A stretch of DNA of 64,000 nucleotides from Paraburkholderia franconis (GTDB lineage: Bacteria; Pseudomonadota; Gammaproteobacteria; Burkholderiales; Burkholderiaceae). Shown piece by piece: positions 1 to 8,851 of this stretch; within the stretch, counting starts at the first letter, position 1; every line of letters begins with the position of its first letter. A program made the position numbers and the translations under genes. The DNA lies in the NCBI RefSeq assembly GCF_009362735.1, contig NZ_WHNP01000005.1, positions 186,001 to 250,000 of the forward strand, in the 5' to 3' direction. The notes beneath the pieces are model-generated. The model was not told the DNA's origin and made no database searches. It saw nothing but the letters and a program-made list of their open reading frames with translations.

Positions 1-621
1 GCCCGCCAGCATCGCTGCGCCGATGCCGCGCCGCACCCATTCGCCCGCGCCGAGCGAACGTTTCATCGCCGTGAAGACGCGTCCGCCGATCAGCAATGCG
101 ATGGCGAGCGACGTGGCCGCGCCTGCCGCATACGCGAGCAGCAGCAGCGTGGTGCCGACGCTCGCGCCGCGCAACGCTGCGCCCGTCAGCACGAGACCGA
201 GGATGGGACCGGCGCACGGCGCCCACAGCAGACCCGTCGCGATGCCGAGCAGAAACGACGAACCGATGCGCTGCTTTTGCCCATCGGCCTGGGCGAGTGC
301 GGAGAGCCGGTTGCCCGCGCTGACGAGCGGGTGCATCAGACGGTCGGCGAGACGCGGCATCAGCAGCGTCAAGCCGAACACGCCGAGCAGCACGATTGCG
401 GCCCAGCGGCCGTACTGGTTCGCTTGCGTGACCCAGCCGCCGCCGATCGCCGCGAGCGTTGCGACGAGCGCAAACGTGAGCGCCATGCCGCCGAGCAACG
501 GCAGGCCGCTGCGCGCGAACGGCTGGTCGGCGCGCGCGAACACGAAGGGCAGCACGGGCAGGATGCACGGACTCAGGATCGTGAGCGCGCCGCCGAGGTA
601 AGCAAGAACGATGAGTAGCAT
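1..621 (-). CDS. CcdA/DsbD-family thiol-disulfide membrane transporter, 3' end outside window
   Basis: This multi-span inner-membrane protein probably carries reducing equivalents from cytoplasmic thioredoxin to the periplasm. The visible 207 residues start at the ATG at 621 and run off the left edge. The N-terminus (LAYLGGALTILSPCILPVLP) is the classic first CcdA helix with its redox cysteine, and a second half-repeat carries WAPCAGPILG, so both cysteines of the CcdA/DsbD pair are present. Five or six hydrophobic segments are visible. The gene lies 73 bp downstream of a periplasmic MsrB in the same orientation, and supplying electrons to that enzyme would make sense (inference). In Burkholderia such genes are often longer CcdA-thioredoxin-like fusions (DipZ type); the missing end prevents a choice. 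Confidence 0.85.
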   Translation of the reverse strand, partial: MLLIVLAYLGGALTILSPCILPVLPFVFARADQPFARSGLPLLGGMALTFALVATLAAIGGGWVTQANQYGRWAAIVLLGVFGLTLLMPRLADRLMHPLVSAGNRLSALAQADGQKQRIGSSFLLGIATGLLWAPCAGPILGLVLTGAALRGASVGTTLLLLAYAAGAATSLAIALLIGGRVFTAMKRSLGAGEWVRRGIGAAMLAG

Positions 622-694
622 GATGATTGGCCGATGGAGCGTGCGAAATGAGGGCGTCGAATAAGCGCGTCGAACAGGGCGTCGAAAAAGGGCG

Positions 695-1219
695 TCAGGC
701 GGCTTGCGGCGTGAAGGTCATCGCGAGGCCGTTCATGCAGTAGCGCAGCCCCGTGGGCTTGGGACCGTCGTCGAACACATGCCCCAGATGCCCGCCGCAG
801 CGGCGGCAGTGCACTTCCGTGCGCACCATGCCGAACGAACCGTCCTCCCGTGTCGCGACGGCGTGATCGAGCGGTGCCCAGAAGCTCGGCCAGCCCGTGT
901 GGCTGTCGAACTTCGTGCGCGACGAAAAGAGATCGAGCTTGCAGCCGGCGCACGCGAATACGCCGCTGCGATGCTCGTCGTTCAACGGGCTGCTGAACGG
1001 GCGCTCGGTGCCTTCCTCGCGCAGCACGTGATACTGGGCCGGCGTGAGCATCTGCCGCCATTGCGTGTCGGTATGCGTGACTTCGAAGCGCCCGGACGCG
1101 CCGTTTGCCGCGTCGCCGACGCGTGCCGTGTCCGCTGCGAATGCGCGCCACTGCGTGAGCGCGGCCAGCGCGGCGAGCGCGCTGCCGCCCGATAACAGGA
1201 ACTGCCTGCGGCTTTTCAT
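695..1219 (-). CDS. msrB: Peptide-methionine (R)-S-oxide reductase MsrB, Tat-exported
   Basis: This enzyme reduces methionine-R-sulfoxide in proteins. It has 174 residues. Residues 1-29 form a signal sequence with a twin-arginine pattern (SRRQFLLSGG) ending near AFAAD, so it should act in the periplasm. The SelR domain covers about residues 45-170: structural zinc cysteines in CAGC (C90, C93) and CRRC (C138, C141), the HTGWPSFW substrate loop, and catalytic C161 in LRYCMNG. The ATG at 1219 opens directly into the signal peptide. It is followed by the CcdA-like gene, a possible reductant supplier, and is divergent from the two-component operon at 1405 across a 185-bp AT-richer spacer that must hold both promoters. 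Confidence 0.93.
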   Translation of the reverse strand: MKSRRQFLLSGGSALAALAALTQWRAFAADTARVGDAANGASGRFEVTHTDTQWRQMLTPAQYHVLREEGTERPFSSPLNDEHRSGVFACAGCKLDLFSSRTKFDSHTGWPSFWAPLDHAVATREDGSFGMVRTEVHCRRCGGHLGHVFDDGPKPTGLRYCMNGLAMTFTPQAA

Positions 1220-1404
1220 CGTGTGCTCCTTCGTGCAACTCGATTGACGTGGCCGTAGCGTAAGTCCGCCGTGGTATCGGGGTCCTCACGGAAACTTAAA
1301 TTAATTGTGATAACTCGGCGCGCGAAAATTCTGCACAATATCTACAGCTGTAAACGTTGCAATGCGGCGTTTAATCCGGCTTTTCCTCCAATTCAAGCAA
1401 GCCG

Positions 1405-2136
1405 ATGGACCATCCGAAGCGCGTACTGATCGTCGAAGACGATGTCGATATAGCGAATGTGCTGAGCCTGCATCTGCGGGACGAGCGCTATGAAGTCGTC
1501 CATAGCGCCGACGGCAACGAAGGCCTGCGGCTGCTGGAGCAGGGCAACTGGGATGCGCTGATCCTCGACCTGATGCTGCCGGGCGTCGACGGTCTGGAGA
1601 TTTGCCGGCGCGCCCGCGCGATGGCCCGCTACACGCCCATCATCATCACGAGCGCGCGTTCGAGCGAGGTGCACCGGATACTCGGCCTCGAACTGGGCGC
1701 CGACGACTACCTCGCGAAGCCGTTCTCCGTGCTCGAACTGGTCGCGCGCGTGAAGGCGTTGCTGCGGCGCGCCGATGCAATGGCGAAGGACGCGCGGATG
1801 GAGTCGGGCAGCCTCAATCTCGCGGGCCTGTTCGTCGATCCCCTTACACGCGAGGCGAGCGTCGATGGCAAGCGGATCGAGCTGACGCCGCGCGAATTCG
1901 ACCTGCTGTACTTTTTCGCGAGCCGTCCCGGCAAGGTGTTCTCGCGCATGGACCTGCTCAATGCCGTGTGGGGCTATCAGCACGAAGGCTACGAGCACAC
2001 GGTCAACACGCACATCAACCGGCTGCGCGCGAAGATCGAGGCCGATCCCGCCGATCCCACCCGCATCCTCACGGTATGGGGACGCGGCTACAAGTTCGTC
2101 GCCGATCCCGCCGCGCGCGAAGGAGAAGCGCCGTGA
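1405..2136 (+). CDS. OmpR/PhoB-family response regulator
   Basis: This is a 243-residue DNA-binding response regulator. The receiver domain (about 5-120) has the acidic pair in VEDD (D12, D13), the phospho-acceptor D55 in LILDLMLPG, and the LAKPF lysine loop. A C-terminal winged helix (about 135-232) carries the usual LTPREFDLLYFFASRPGKVF and VNTHINRLRAKIE elements that bind DNA. The stop overlaps the GTG start of the histidine kinase by 4 bp, so the pair is translationally coupled. The regulated genes cannot be deduced. The divergent msrB is one candidate because the spacer is shared, but that is a guess. Confidence 0.93.
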   Translation: MDHPKRVLIVEDDVDIANVLSLHLRDERYEVVHSADGNEGLRLLEQGNWDALILDLMLPGVDGLEICRRARAMARYTPIIITSARSSEVHRILGLELGADDYLAKPFSVLELVARVKALLRRADAMAKDARMESGSLNLAGLFVDPLTREASVDGKRIELTPREFDLLYFFASRPGKVFSRMDLLNAVWGYQHEGYEHTVNTHINRLRAKIEADPADPTRILTVWGRGYKFVADPAAREGEAP

Positions 2137-3662
2137 ACCTGTCGTTGACGCAGCGGCTGTCGCTGGTGTTTTCCGTGTTGCTGCTCGCGTGCTGCGGCGC
2201 GTCGGCGTGGCTGCAGATCCGCTCCAGCGATCTGCACGAAAAGGAAGTGATACAGAGCCTGTCGCGCGATCTCGCGTCGCATATCGCGCGCAATCCGGCG
2301 CTCTCGGGCGACAGCGGCGGCGCGGCGCGCAAGGACGCGCTGCGGCAGATCTTCGGGCAGCTGATGGTGGTCAATCCGAGCGTCGAAGTGTATCTGCTCG
2401 ATCAGGACGGACGTATCGAAGGCGACGATGCGCCCGCCGGCCATCTGAAGCGGATGCAGGTCGACGTTGCGCCCGTGCGCAAGTTCGTCGCGGGCGACCC
2501 GCTGCCGATACTCGGCGACGATCCGCGCAGCGTCGACGGCCGCAAGGTGTTCAGCGCGGCGCTGCTGCCGCATGCGGACAGCCGGCCGCCCGGCTACATC
2601 TATGTCGTGCTGCAAGGCGAAGCGCATGACGAGCTCGCGGCGCGCTTCAGGGCGAGTTCGGTGTTGCGCACGACGTTGTGGTCGATGGGCGTCGTCGCGC
2701 TGTGCGGGCTGGTCGCGGGCGTGGTGGCGTTCGGGCTGATCACGCGGCCGCTGCGCCGTCTGACGGACGCGATGCGCAAGTTCGACGCGAACGGCGAGCC
2801 GGATGCGCAGCCTCCCGTTTCCGCGCCGGGCGGAGCCGCTGCGCGCGTGGCGCCGTCCCGCTCGCGCGACGAGATCGCGACGCTCGAATCGACGTTCGCG
2901 CAGATGGCCGAGCGCATCGGCCAGCAATGGCGCGCGCTGACGAAGCAGGACCAGGAGCGGCGCGAACTCGTCGCGAACATTTCTCATGATCTGCGCACGC
3001 CGCTCACTTCGCTGCACGGCTACCTCGAAACGCTGTCGATGAAAGCGGATTCGCTGAGCGACACGGAGCGCAAACGTTATCTCGCGATCGCACTCGCGCA
3101 GAGCGTGAAGGTCGGCAAGCTCGCGCAGTCGTTGTTCGAGCTTGCACGTCTCGAGCACGGCAACGTGCAACTCGCGCTGGAGGACTTCTCGCTCGTCGAT
3201 CTGGTTCAGGATGTGTTCCAGAAATTCGAGCTGTCGGCGGAGGCGCGACGTATCCGGTTGCGCGCGGGCATTGCGCCGCGTTTGCCGAACGTGACGGCGG
3301 ACCTCGGCATGATCGAGCGCGTGCTGACCAATCTGCTCGACAACGCAATTCGTCATACGCCCGATGACGGGGCCGTCGAGGTCGATCTCGCGGTGCGCGA
3401 CGGCAAGGTGTCGGTGACGGTGAGCGACACGGGGCCCGGCATTCCCGCCGACGTGCGCGCGGGTTTGTTCCAGCGGCCGTTCACGTCGGGCGGCGCGCAT
3501 CGCGGCGGACTCGGTCTGCTGATCGTCCAGCGCATGCTGCAACTGAACGACAGTCAGATACGGCTCGTCGAGCGCGAAGGGGCGGGTACGACGTTCTGCT
3601 TCGAGCTGCATCCGGCGGGCACCGCGCAGAAGGGCGGACGCGTGGCCGTATCCGCGCAGTGA
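2133..3662 (+). CDS. Membrane sensor histidine kinase
   Basis: The 509-residue partner of the upstream regulator begins at GTG 2133, chosen because it overlaps the regulator stop as GTGA and is preceded by AAGGAGA. Layout: TM1 near 8-28, a periplasmic sensor region to about 185, TM2 near 188-210, a HAMP linker starting LITRPLRRL, a dimerisation helix with the phospho-accepting H285 in ANISHDLRTPL, and a HATPase domain with N-box (NLLDNAIRHT), G1 (DTGPGIP) and G2 (GGLGLLIVQ). The signal sensed is not evident. An Ala/Pro-rich stretch after the HAMP start suggests a lengthened linker. Confidence 0.92.
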   Translation: MNLSLTQRLSLVFSVLLLACCGASAWLQIRSSDLHEKEVIQSLSRDLASHIARNPALSGDSGGAARKDALRQIFGQLMVVNPSVEVYLLDQDGRIEGDDAPAGHLKRMQVDVAPVRKFVAGDPLPILGDDPRSVDGRKVFSAALLPHADSRPPGYIYVVLQGEAHDELAARFRASSVLRTTLWSMGVVALCGLVAGVVAFGLITRPLRRLTDAMRKFDANGEPDAQPPVSAPGGAAARVAPSRSRDEIATLESTFAQMAERIGQQWRALTKQDQERRELVANISHDLRTPLTSLHGYLETLSMKADSLSDTERKRYLAIALAQSVKVGKLAQSLFELARLEHGNVQLALEDFSLVDLVQDVFQKFELSAEARRIRLRAGIAPRLPNVTADLGMIERVLTNLLDNAIRHTPDDGAVEVDLAVRDGKVSVTVSDTGPGIPADVRAGLFQRPFTSGGAHRGGLGLLIVQRMLQLNDSQIRLVEREGAGTTFCFELHPAGTAQKGGRVAVSAQ

Positions 3663-4118
3663 GCGCTGTGCGAGCGAAATGTGCGAATGGCGCGAATGGC
3701 GCGAATGGCGTGCGCATCGTGCAGTGTCGGCAAAAGCGAAACGCGCGGCAAAAATAAACGCGGGTTTAAAACACAGGCGAAATATCTCGCCGTTAAAATT
3801 TTCTGAAGCGCTGCTTGAAAAGATGGAGGGCTCTAATCGTTAACGACGGGTTAAAGATGCGCCCGCCTGCGCCGTTATCAGCGTGTAGACGCCGACATGC
3901 CTGTTTTTGGCGCGCGCGATTCCAGCTAGACTTGCTGTTCCTTCAGCCGAAGATTTCGTCACGCGTCATTCGCAAGCGACGCGACACCGTGTATCCTCGC
4001 ACGCGCCAGCCGGTGCAACGCCGGCAACGAGCGCATCGCGTGGGACCGCGTCGGACGAAAGCCGGTTTGAAGTGTGTTTCGGAGTGCATCGAACACGGAT
4101 CGCAAAAAGGAAAACGAA
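3663..4118. other. Intergenic region, no gene supported
   Basis: These 456 bp lie between the kinase stop and the binding-protein start. The first part has a short 9-bp tandem repeat (3683-3709). The stretch near 3740-3810 is AT-richer than its surroundings and could hold a promoter, but no convincing -35/-10 pair can be named. Reading frames here on both strands have no recognisable motif and are treated as noise. Confidence 0.6.
3683..3709. repeat. Three perfect 9-bp tandem units
   Basis: The unit GCGAATGGC occurs three times head to tail at 3683, 3692 and 3701, about 20 bp after the histidine kinase stop codon. It is non-coding as annotated and has no known role. Confidence 0.85.
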
Positions 4119-5225
4119 ATGCGGTGGTGCTACTCATGTGTTTCCCGGCGAAGCGTGCCCTCGGGCATCGCACGCACCGACGCGCACTCAAGGCATTTCG
4201 TTGACCTGGTCATCCTTTTCGTTTGCAGCTTTCTGCTGATCGCGCACGCGAGTGCCGGCGAAAACGTGTTGCGCGTGCTCGCATGGCCGGGCTATGCCGA
4301 TGCCGACGTCGTCAAGACATTCGAAGACCGCTATCACGCGAAAGTCGAAGTCACGCTCGTCGATTCCGACGAAGCGCTCTGGGACAAGATGCATCAGGGC
4401 TCGCAGCCGCAATTCGACGTGCTCGCGGCGAATACGGCCGAAATCCAGCGCTACGCGCACGAGAATCTGCTCGCGCCGCTGGACCTCGCGCGCTTGCCGA
4501 ACACGAGCCGCCAGTTGCCGCGCTTTCGCGCGCTCTCGTCGATCGAAGGGCTCACGAATCAAGGCAACGTCTACGCGATTCCGTTCACCTATTCGACGAT
4601 GGGCCTCATCTACGACCGCAAGCAGGTGAGCGTCGCGCCGCATTCGATGAACGAATTGTGGAATCCGCGCTATCGCGGCAAGGTGCTCGACTACAACAGC
4701 GCGCAGCACAATTTTTCGTTCACGGCGCTCGCGCTCGGCTATTCGAATCCGTTCCAGCTGAACGGCGCGCAGATCCAGACGATCACGCGCAAGCTGGTCG
4801 ATCTGCGGCGCAATCTGCTCACCTACTACAACCTGCCCGAGGAAGCCGCGGCCTATTTCGTCCAGCACAAGGCCGCGCTGATGTTCGGCAACTACGGCAC
4901 GCAACAGGTCGAACTGCTGCGCCGCGCGGGCGCCGACGTCGGCTATGTGATTCCCGACGAAGGCGTGCTCGCATGGCTCGACTGCTGGTCGATGACGAGC
5001 GCGGCCGCGAACCGGCCGCTCGCGCTCGCGTGGATCAACTACATGCTCGAACCCGGCGTCAGCCAGCTGCTGACGCAGCGCCAGGGACTCGCGAACACGC
5101 TTGCCGAGCCGCCCGAAAGCACGGGCAAGAGCCACATCATCTGGATCGAGCCCGTCGAAGACATCCAGAAGCGCGAGGCGCTGTGGAGCCGCATCGTATC
5201 GGGCGACCGCCCGGAGCGTTTCTGA
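4119..5225 (+). CDS. PotD-like periplasmic spermidine/putrescine-type binding protein
   Basis: This 368-residue extracytoplasmic solute-binding protein belongs to the polyamine (PotD/PotF) type. The ATG at 4119 is preceded by AAAAGG; an earlier in-frame start at 4074 lacks a ribosome site. A long N-region precedes a hydrophobic core (DLVILFVCSFLLIAHASA), then the mature protein begins near GENVLRVLAWPGY, the typical first strand of this family. Later family landmarks are QFDVLAANTAEIQRYA, YAIPFTYSTMGLIYD and the C-terminal ALAWINYMLEPG. No permease or ATPase gene is nearby. Instead the gene ends 2 bp before a sensory diguanylate cyclase, suggesting it acts as a ligand sensor partner and not as a transporter component (inference). 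Confidence 0.85.
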   Translation: MRWCYSCVSRRSVPSGIARTDAHSRHFVDLVILFVCSFLLIAHASAGENVLRVLAWPGYADADVVKTFEDRYHAKVEVTLVDSDEALWDKMHQGSQPQFDVLAANTAEIQRYAHENLLAPLDLARLPNTSRQLPRFRALSSIEGLTNQGNVYAIPFTYSTMGLIYDRKQVSVAPHSMNELWNPRYRGKVLDYNSAQHNFSFTALALGYSNPFQLNGAQIQTITRKLVDLRRNLLTYYNLPEEAAAYFVQHKAALMFGNYGTQQVELLRRAGADVGYVIPDEGVLAWLDCWSMTSAAANRPLALAWINYMLEPGVSQLLTQRQGLANTLAEPPESTGKSHIIWIEPVEDIQKREALWSRIVSGDRPERF

Positions 5226-5227
5226 TC

Positions 5228-7051
5228 ATGCGCCAGGGCCTCACGTTCAAGCTCTCGGTGCTGCTCGCGCTGATCGGCGTGCTCGCGTCGGGCACGACGG
5301 GCTTCTACGCGTATCAGGCGAACCGCACGATGCTCGTGCGCGAAGCCGAGCGCAGCCTGCTCACGTCGACGGAACTGCTCGGCCAGCGCTTCACGATGGC
5401 CATCACCGACATCGCCGCCGATGCGCTCGTGCTGTCGACGATGCCATCGGCGGCGGCCGTCGCGATCAGCGACGACGGCACGTCGCTGGAAAACCCGATG
5501 CTCGACCGGCTCGCGCAGGTGTTCACGAGCTTCATCGCGCAGCATCCGGAGTATCTGCAAGTCAGGCTCATCGCACGCAATCGCTACGGGCTGGAGCTGA
5601 TCCGCATCGATCGCGAAGCGGGCGGCACCGTGCGCGTGCAGGAAAGCGCGTTGCAGGAAAAAGGCCAGTTCGCGTATGTGTTCGATACGCTCGCGCTGAC
5701 GCCGGGGCGCATCTACATTTCGCCGATCGCCGTCAATCACGAGCACGGCGCGCATGCGGCGGAGGGCAAGCCGACGCTGCGGGTCGGCACGCCCGTCGCC
5801 GATCCGCACGGCGACGTGGTCGGCGCGGTTGTCATCGATGTGGATCTGGCGAGCCTGCTGCGGCTCTCGCAGGCCGATCTGCCCGCCGACTATCAGGTGT
5901 ATCTCGCGAACGAGTGGGGCGATTTCCTCGTGCATCCCGACCCGTCGCAGACCTTCGGCTTCGACAAGGGCCGGCGCGTCTTCATGCAGGACAGCTTTGC
6001 GGCGACGAAACCGCTTTTCGATCAGTCGACCCAGCCCGTGCTGATGAACGGGCTGTCGCAGCCGAAAGACGCGCATGGACATGTCTACGCATTCGTGCGC
6101 CGGCCGTTCGGCGAATCGCAGGGCAACCGCTTCATCGTGCTCGGACTCGCGAAGCCGCTGCACGACGTGCTGACGGGCGCGAACATGCTCGGCGACAGCA
6201 TCGTGCGCATGGTGCTGATCTTCAGCGCGTTCGCGATCCTGCTCGCCATTCTCTTTGCGCGCGCGCTGACGCGGCCGCTGCATCTGCTCGCGGACGCGGC
6301 AACCCACTTCTTCTCCGAGCACGCGATGGTGGCGCTGCCGCTCAAGCGCACCGACGAAATCGGCGTGCTCGCGCGCTGCTTCGACCGCATGCGGCGCGAA
6401 ATCCATCTGCAAATGGACGAGCTGCACAGCAAGCAGCACGAGCTCACGCATCTCGCGAGTCACGATGGCCTCACGGGTCTGCCGAACCGGATGCTGTTCA
6501 TGCAGAAGCTGGAGGCAGCGATCGACGAGGCAAGGATGAACGGCGAGCGGCTTGCCGTGCTGTTCATCGATCTGAACCGCTTCAAGCAGATCAACGATCA
6601 GTACGGCCACTCGGTCGGCGACGACGTGCTCGCGATCGTCGCGCGGCGTTTGCAGCACGTGCTGTATAGCGGCGATATGGTCGCGCGGCTGGGCGGCGAC
6701 GAGTTCATCGTGCTTGTGAAGGGCGAGCGCTCGGCCGATGCGGCGCCCGCGATCGCCGCGCGCATCGTGCGCACGCTCGACGACGAAGTGATGGTCGGCG
6801 ATTGGCAGATGGCCGTCGGCGCGAGCATCGGCATCAGCCAGTTTCCGGCGGACGGCGATTCAGCCGAAGCACTCCTGCTCAACGCGGACGCCGCGATGTA
6901 TGCGGCGAAATCGGGCGGTTCGGGCGCATGGATTTCGTATCAGGAAGTGCTCGCGATGCAGCCCGCGCGAACCGGGCGCGACATTCATGCGGGCCAGAGC
7001 GAACCCGCCGGGGCCGAGCGCGCCGCAGACGGGGCCGACGTGATCGCTTGA
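5228..7051 (+). CDS. Membrane diguanylate cyclase with periplasmic Cache-type sensor, HAMP and GGDEF
   Basis: This 607-residue protein makes cyclic di-GMP. TM1 spans about 9-31, a large periplasmic domain with a Cache-like pattern runs to about 320 (YLQVRLIARNRYGLELIRID; GDVVGAVVIDVDL), TM2 is near 327-348 and is followed by HAMP (ALTRPLHLLADAA). The GGDEF domain starts at DGLTGLPNR. The active-site motif RLGGDEF is intact (489-493), as is the substrate loop FIDLNRFKQINDQYGH. The inhibitory RxxD site five residues before GGDEF reads YSGD, so product inhibition is probably lost. Translation is likely coupled to the upstream PotD-like gene (2-bp gap). The pair resembles NspS-MbaA, though no EAL domain is present. 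Confidence 0.9.
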   Translation: MRQGLTFKLSVLLALIGVLASGTTGFYAYQANRTMLVREAERSLLTSTELLGQRFTMAITDIAADALVLSTMPSAAAVAISDDGTSLENPMLDRLAQVFTSFIAQHPEYLQVRLIARNRYGLELIRIDREAGGTVRVQESALQEKGQFAYVFDTLALTPGRIYISPIAVNHEHGAHAAEGKPTLRVGTPVADPHGDVVGAVVIDVDLASLLRLSQADLPADYQVYLANEWGDFLVHPDPSQTFGFDKGRRVFMQDSFAATKPLFDQSTQPVLMNGLSQPKDAHGHVYAFVRRPFGESQGNRFIVLGLAKPLHDVLTGANMLGDSIVRMVLIFSAFAILLAILFARALTRPLHLLADAATHFFSEHAMVALPLKRTDEIGVLARCFDRMRREIHLQMDELHSKQHELTHLASHDGLTGLPNRMLFMQKLEAAIDEARMNGERLAVLFIDLNRFKQINDQYGHSVGDDVLAIVARRLQHVLYSGDMVARLGGDEFIVLVKGERSADAAPAIAARIVRTLDDEVMVGDWQMAVGASIGISQFPADGDSAEALLLNADAAMYAAKSGGSGAWISYQEVLAMQPARTGRDIHAGQSEPAGAERAADGADVIA

Positions 7052-7146
7052 GCCTTTTGCACGACGCAAATCACAGGATCTCCGCGCTGCCTGGCGGCAC
7101 GCTTCTTGCGAAACGCTTGCGTGTCGAAGCGAAAAGGAGAACCCGG

Positions 7147-7320
7147 ATGACCTTGGTCATTTATCTGATCGGCTGGCTGATTTTCATTGGCGGCGTCTCG
7201 TGGGCTCTCATCACCATGCACGTGGCGCAGCATTACGTTGCGATCGTCGCCGTTATCCTGCTGGGCATCGGCGTCGTCACGGGCGCGACTCGCGCGCGCG
7301 GTCGGGATCGATCTCCATAG
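7147..7320 (+). CDS. Small two-helix membrane protein
   Basis: This 57-residue protein starts at ATG 7147, preceded by a clear AAAGGAGA site. It contains two hydrophobic helices (about 3-22 and 27-46) and ends in a basic tail (TRARGRDRSP), which predicts an inner-membrane protein. The family is not recognised. It lies 95 bp after the cyclase and may have its own promoter. The good ribosome site and the membrane-like composition support a real gene. Confidence 0.7.
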   Translation: MTLVIYLIGWLIFIGGVSWALITMHVAQHYVAIVAVILLGIGVVTGATRARGRDRSP

Positions 7321-7560
7321 TCTTCAAAATTTTCACGGCCTTTTTAAAGGCTTTTTGCAGGCTTTTTCCATGCGCCGACGCGCGCGGCTCCATTCATGTC
7401 ACGGCGGTCACGACGGCCACCGCGCGCGGGCAGTTTTTGCACGCCGCCATGACATTTCTCGACATAGTTTTTGAACTGACTTGGCGTTCAGGTTCTTCTA
7501 CAGTTTGATCCGTCGCCACGCTGCATCTGCGAAGTGGCCCGAACCGTGAAGGACACCGCC

Positions 7561-8631
7561 GTGAAAATCCGCTCGCAACTCTTCTCCTCGTTTTCTGATC
7601 TGCTGAAGCGCTCGTCGTCCGCGACGATCGCGCGCGGCGTCTCGCGGCGCATCGCGTTCGCAGCGGCGGCCGCCGTGGTCGGCGCAAGCGCATCGCTCGT
7701 CAGCGTGCCAGCGTGGGCCGGATGGTACGGCCACGGCACGGCCTACACGTCGCACGGCACGTATAGCGGCGCGCATGCGGCGTCGTGCGGCGGCGGCACC
7801 TGCAACCATGCAGGCGGCGCGATGGGCCCGTACGGCGGCATCGCGAGCAACTCAGGCAGCGTGACGCGCACGGCGCCGGGCCAGTTCTCGAACACGGGTA
7901 CGGCCTACGGTCCCAACGGACGCTCGGTCCAGCACTCCGGCGACACCAGTTGCGCGAACGGCAGCTGCTCGCACACGGGCGCGATGACGGGCTCGGATGG
8001 CAGAACGGCCTCGACGTCCGGCGACGTGACGCGCACGGGTCCTGGCCAATACACATCGTCGGGCACGGTGACGGGCGGCAACGGCAACACCTACAACCAC
8101 TCGGCATCGACGAACTGCGCCGGCTGGACCTGCTCGCGCTCGGGCACCGTGACGGGCAGCAACGGCGGAACGGTCACGCATTCGGGCAGCGCGACGAGCG
8201 TCGCACCCGGCGTCGTCGTCACATCGGGCAGCGCGACGGGCACGCACGGCAACACGGTGACGACGGGCGGCACGGTCGTACGTGGCGGCACCGTCACGAC
8301 GGGCGGAACGACGGTGGTGACGGGCACCACGACCACGGTCGGCGCAGCTGTCGTCGTGCCGGCGCCCGTGGTTGTGCCGCCGCCTCCGACGTCGACCGTG
8401 GTCGTCGCGGCTCCCGTTCCGGCTCCCGCGCCTGTCGTCGTCGCGCCGCCTCCTCCCGCCGTCGTGATTGCGCCGGCGCCCGTCGTGGTTCCGCCGCCTG
8501 CGCCGCACGTCGTCGTCGCTGTGCCGCCGCCCGCGCCGCACGTCGTCTACGTCGCGCCGAAGCCGCGTCCCGTCGTGTGGATTCCGGGACACTGGGTCGG
8601 CCGCGTGTGGGTGCCCGCGCACTGGGCATAA
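7561..8631 (+). CDS. Secreted Gly/Thr/Ser-rich Cys-repeat protein with Pro/Val-rich tail and WxPGHW motifs
   Basis: This exported protein of 356 residues is of unknown function. GTG 7561 is preferred because AAGGA stands 7 bp before it; an in-frame GTG at 7534 lacks a site. Residues 1-50 are a long signal peptide ending PAWAG. The mature part carries about three imperfect repeats of roughly 55 residues, each with a Cys pair (CGGGTC, CANGSC, CAGWTC) followed by GxVTRTxPGQ and GxxGxxG turns. After that comes a Val/Thr/Pro-rich stretch with many APVVVPPP units. The C-terminus (WIPGHWVGRVWVPAHW) matches the WxxGHW repeat seen in secreted or surface proteins of Burkholderia. A strong terminator follows. 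Confidence 0.75.
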   Translation: MKIRSQLFSSFSDLLKRSSSATIARGVSRRIAFAAAAAVVGASASLVSVPAWAGWYGHGTAYTSHGTYSGAHAASCGGGTCNHAGGAMGPYGGIASNSGSVTRTAPGQFSNTGTAYGPNGRSVQHSGDTSCANGSCSHTGAMTGSDGRTASTSGDVTRTGPGQYTSSGTVTGGNGNTYNHSASTNCAGWTCSRSGTVTGSNGGTVTHSGSATSVAPGVVVTSGSATGTHGNTVTTGGTVVRGGTVTTGGTTVVTGTTTTVGAAVVVPAPVVVPPPPTSTVVVAAPVPAPAPVVVAPPPPAVVIAPAPVVVPPPAPHVVVAVPPPAPHVVYVAPKPRPVVWIPGHWVGRVWVPAHWA

Positions 8632-8655
8632 CGAACGCTTGCTTCGAATGACGAA

Positions 8656-8690
8656 CGACGAACGGCGCGACATGCGCCGTTCGTCGTTTT
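8656..8690 (+). terminator. Intrinsic terminator
   Basis: A 13-bp perfect stem (CGACGAACGGCGC at 8656-8668 against 8674-8686) with a 5-nt loop is followed by TTTT. It lies 25 bp after the stop of the repeat protein and separates it from the sugar locus. Confidence 0.85.
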
Positions 8691-8851
8691 GTGTTTGTCG
8701 GTTTGCGTTTGTCTCTTCATCGAAGGCTTCGCAGAGGTCAGCGATGCGCCTTCAATGTCCGTTGCATGGCGCCTCGCGAGAGCCTCGGCCCGCTCCAGAC
8801 AAACCCTGATTGCTGCGCTGAAAGCGCCGCTGCTATCGTGCGCTGGTCAGT

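Noticed and set aside
1290-1400. Defined operator between msrB and the response regulator
   Set aside because: The spacer is AT-rich and includes CTACAGCTGTAAACG, but the symmetry is too short to claim a site.
2088-3611. Long minus-strand open frame opposite the histidine kinase (507 codons)
   Set aside because: Arg/His/Gln-rich shadow of a high-GC gene; no motifs, and the plus strand encodes an intact kinase.
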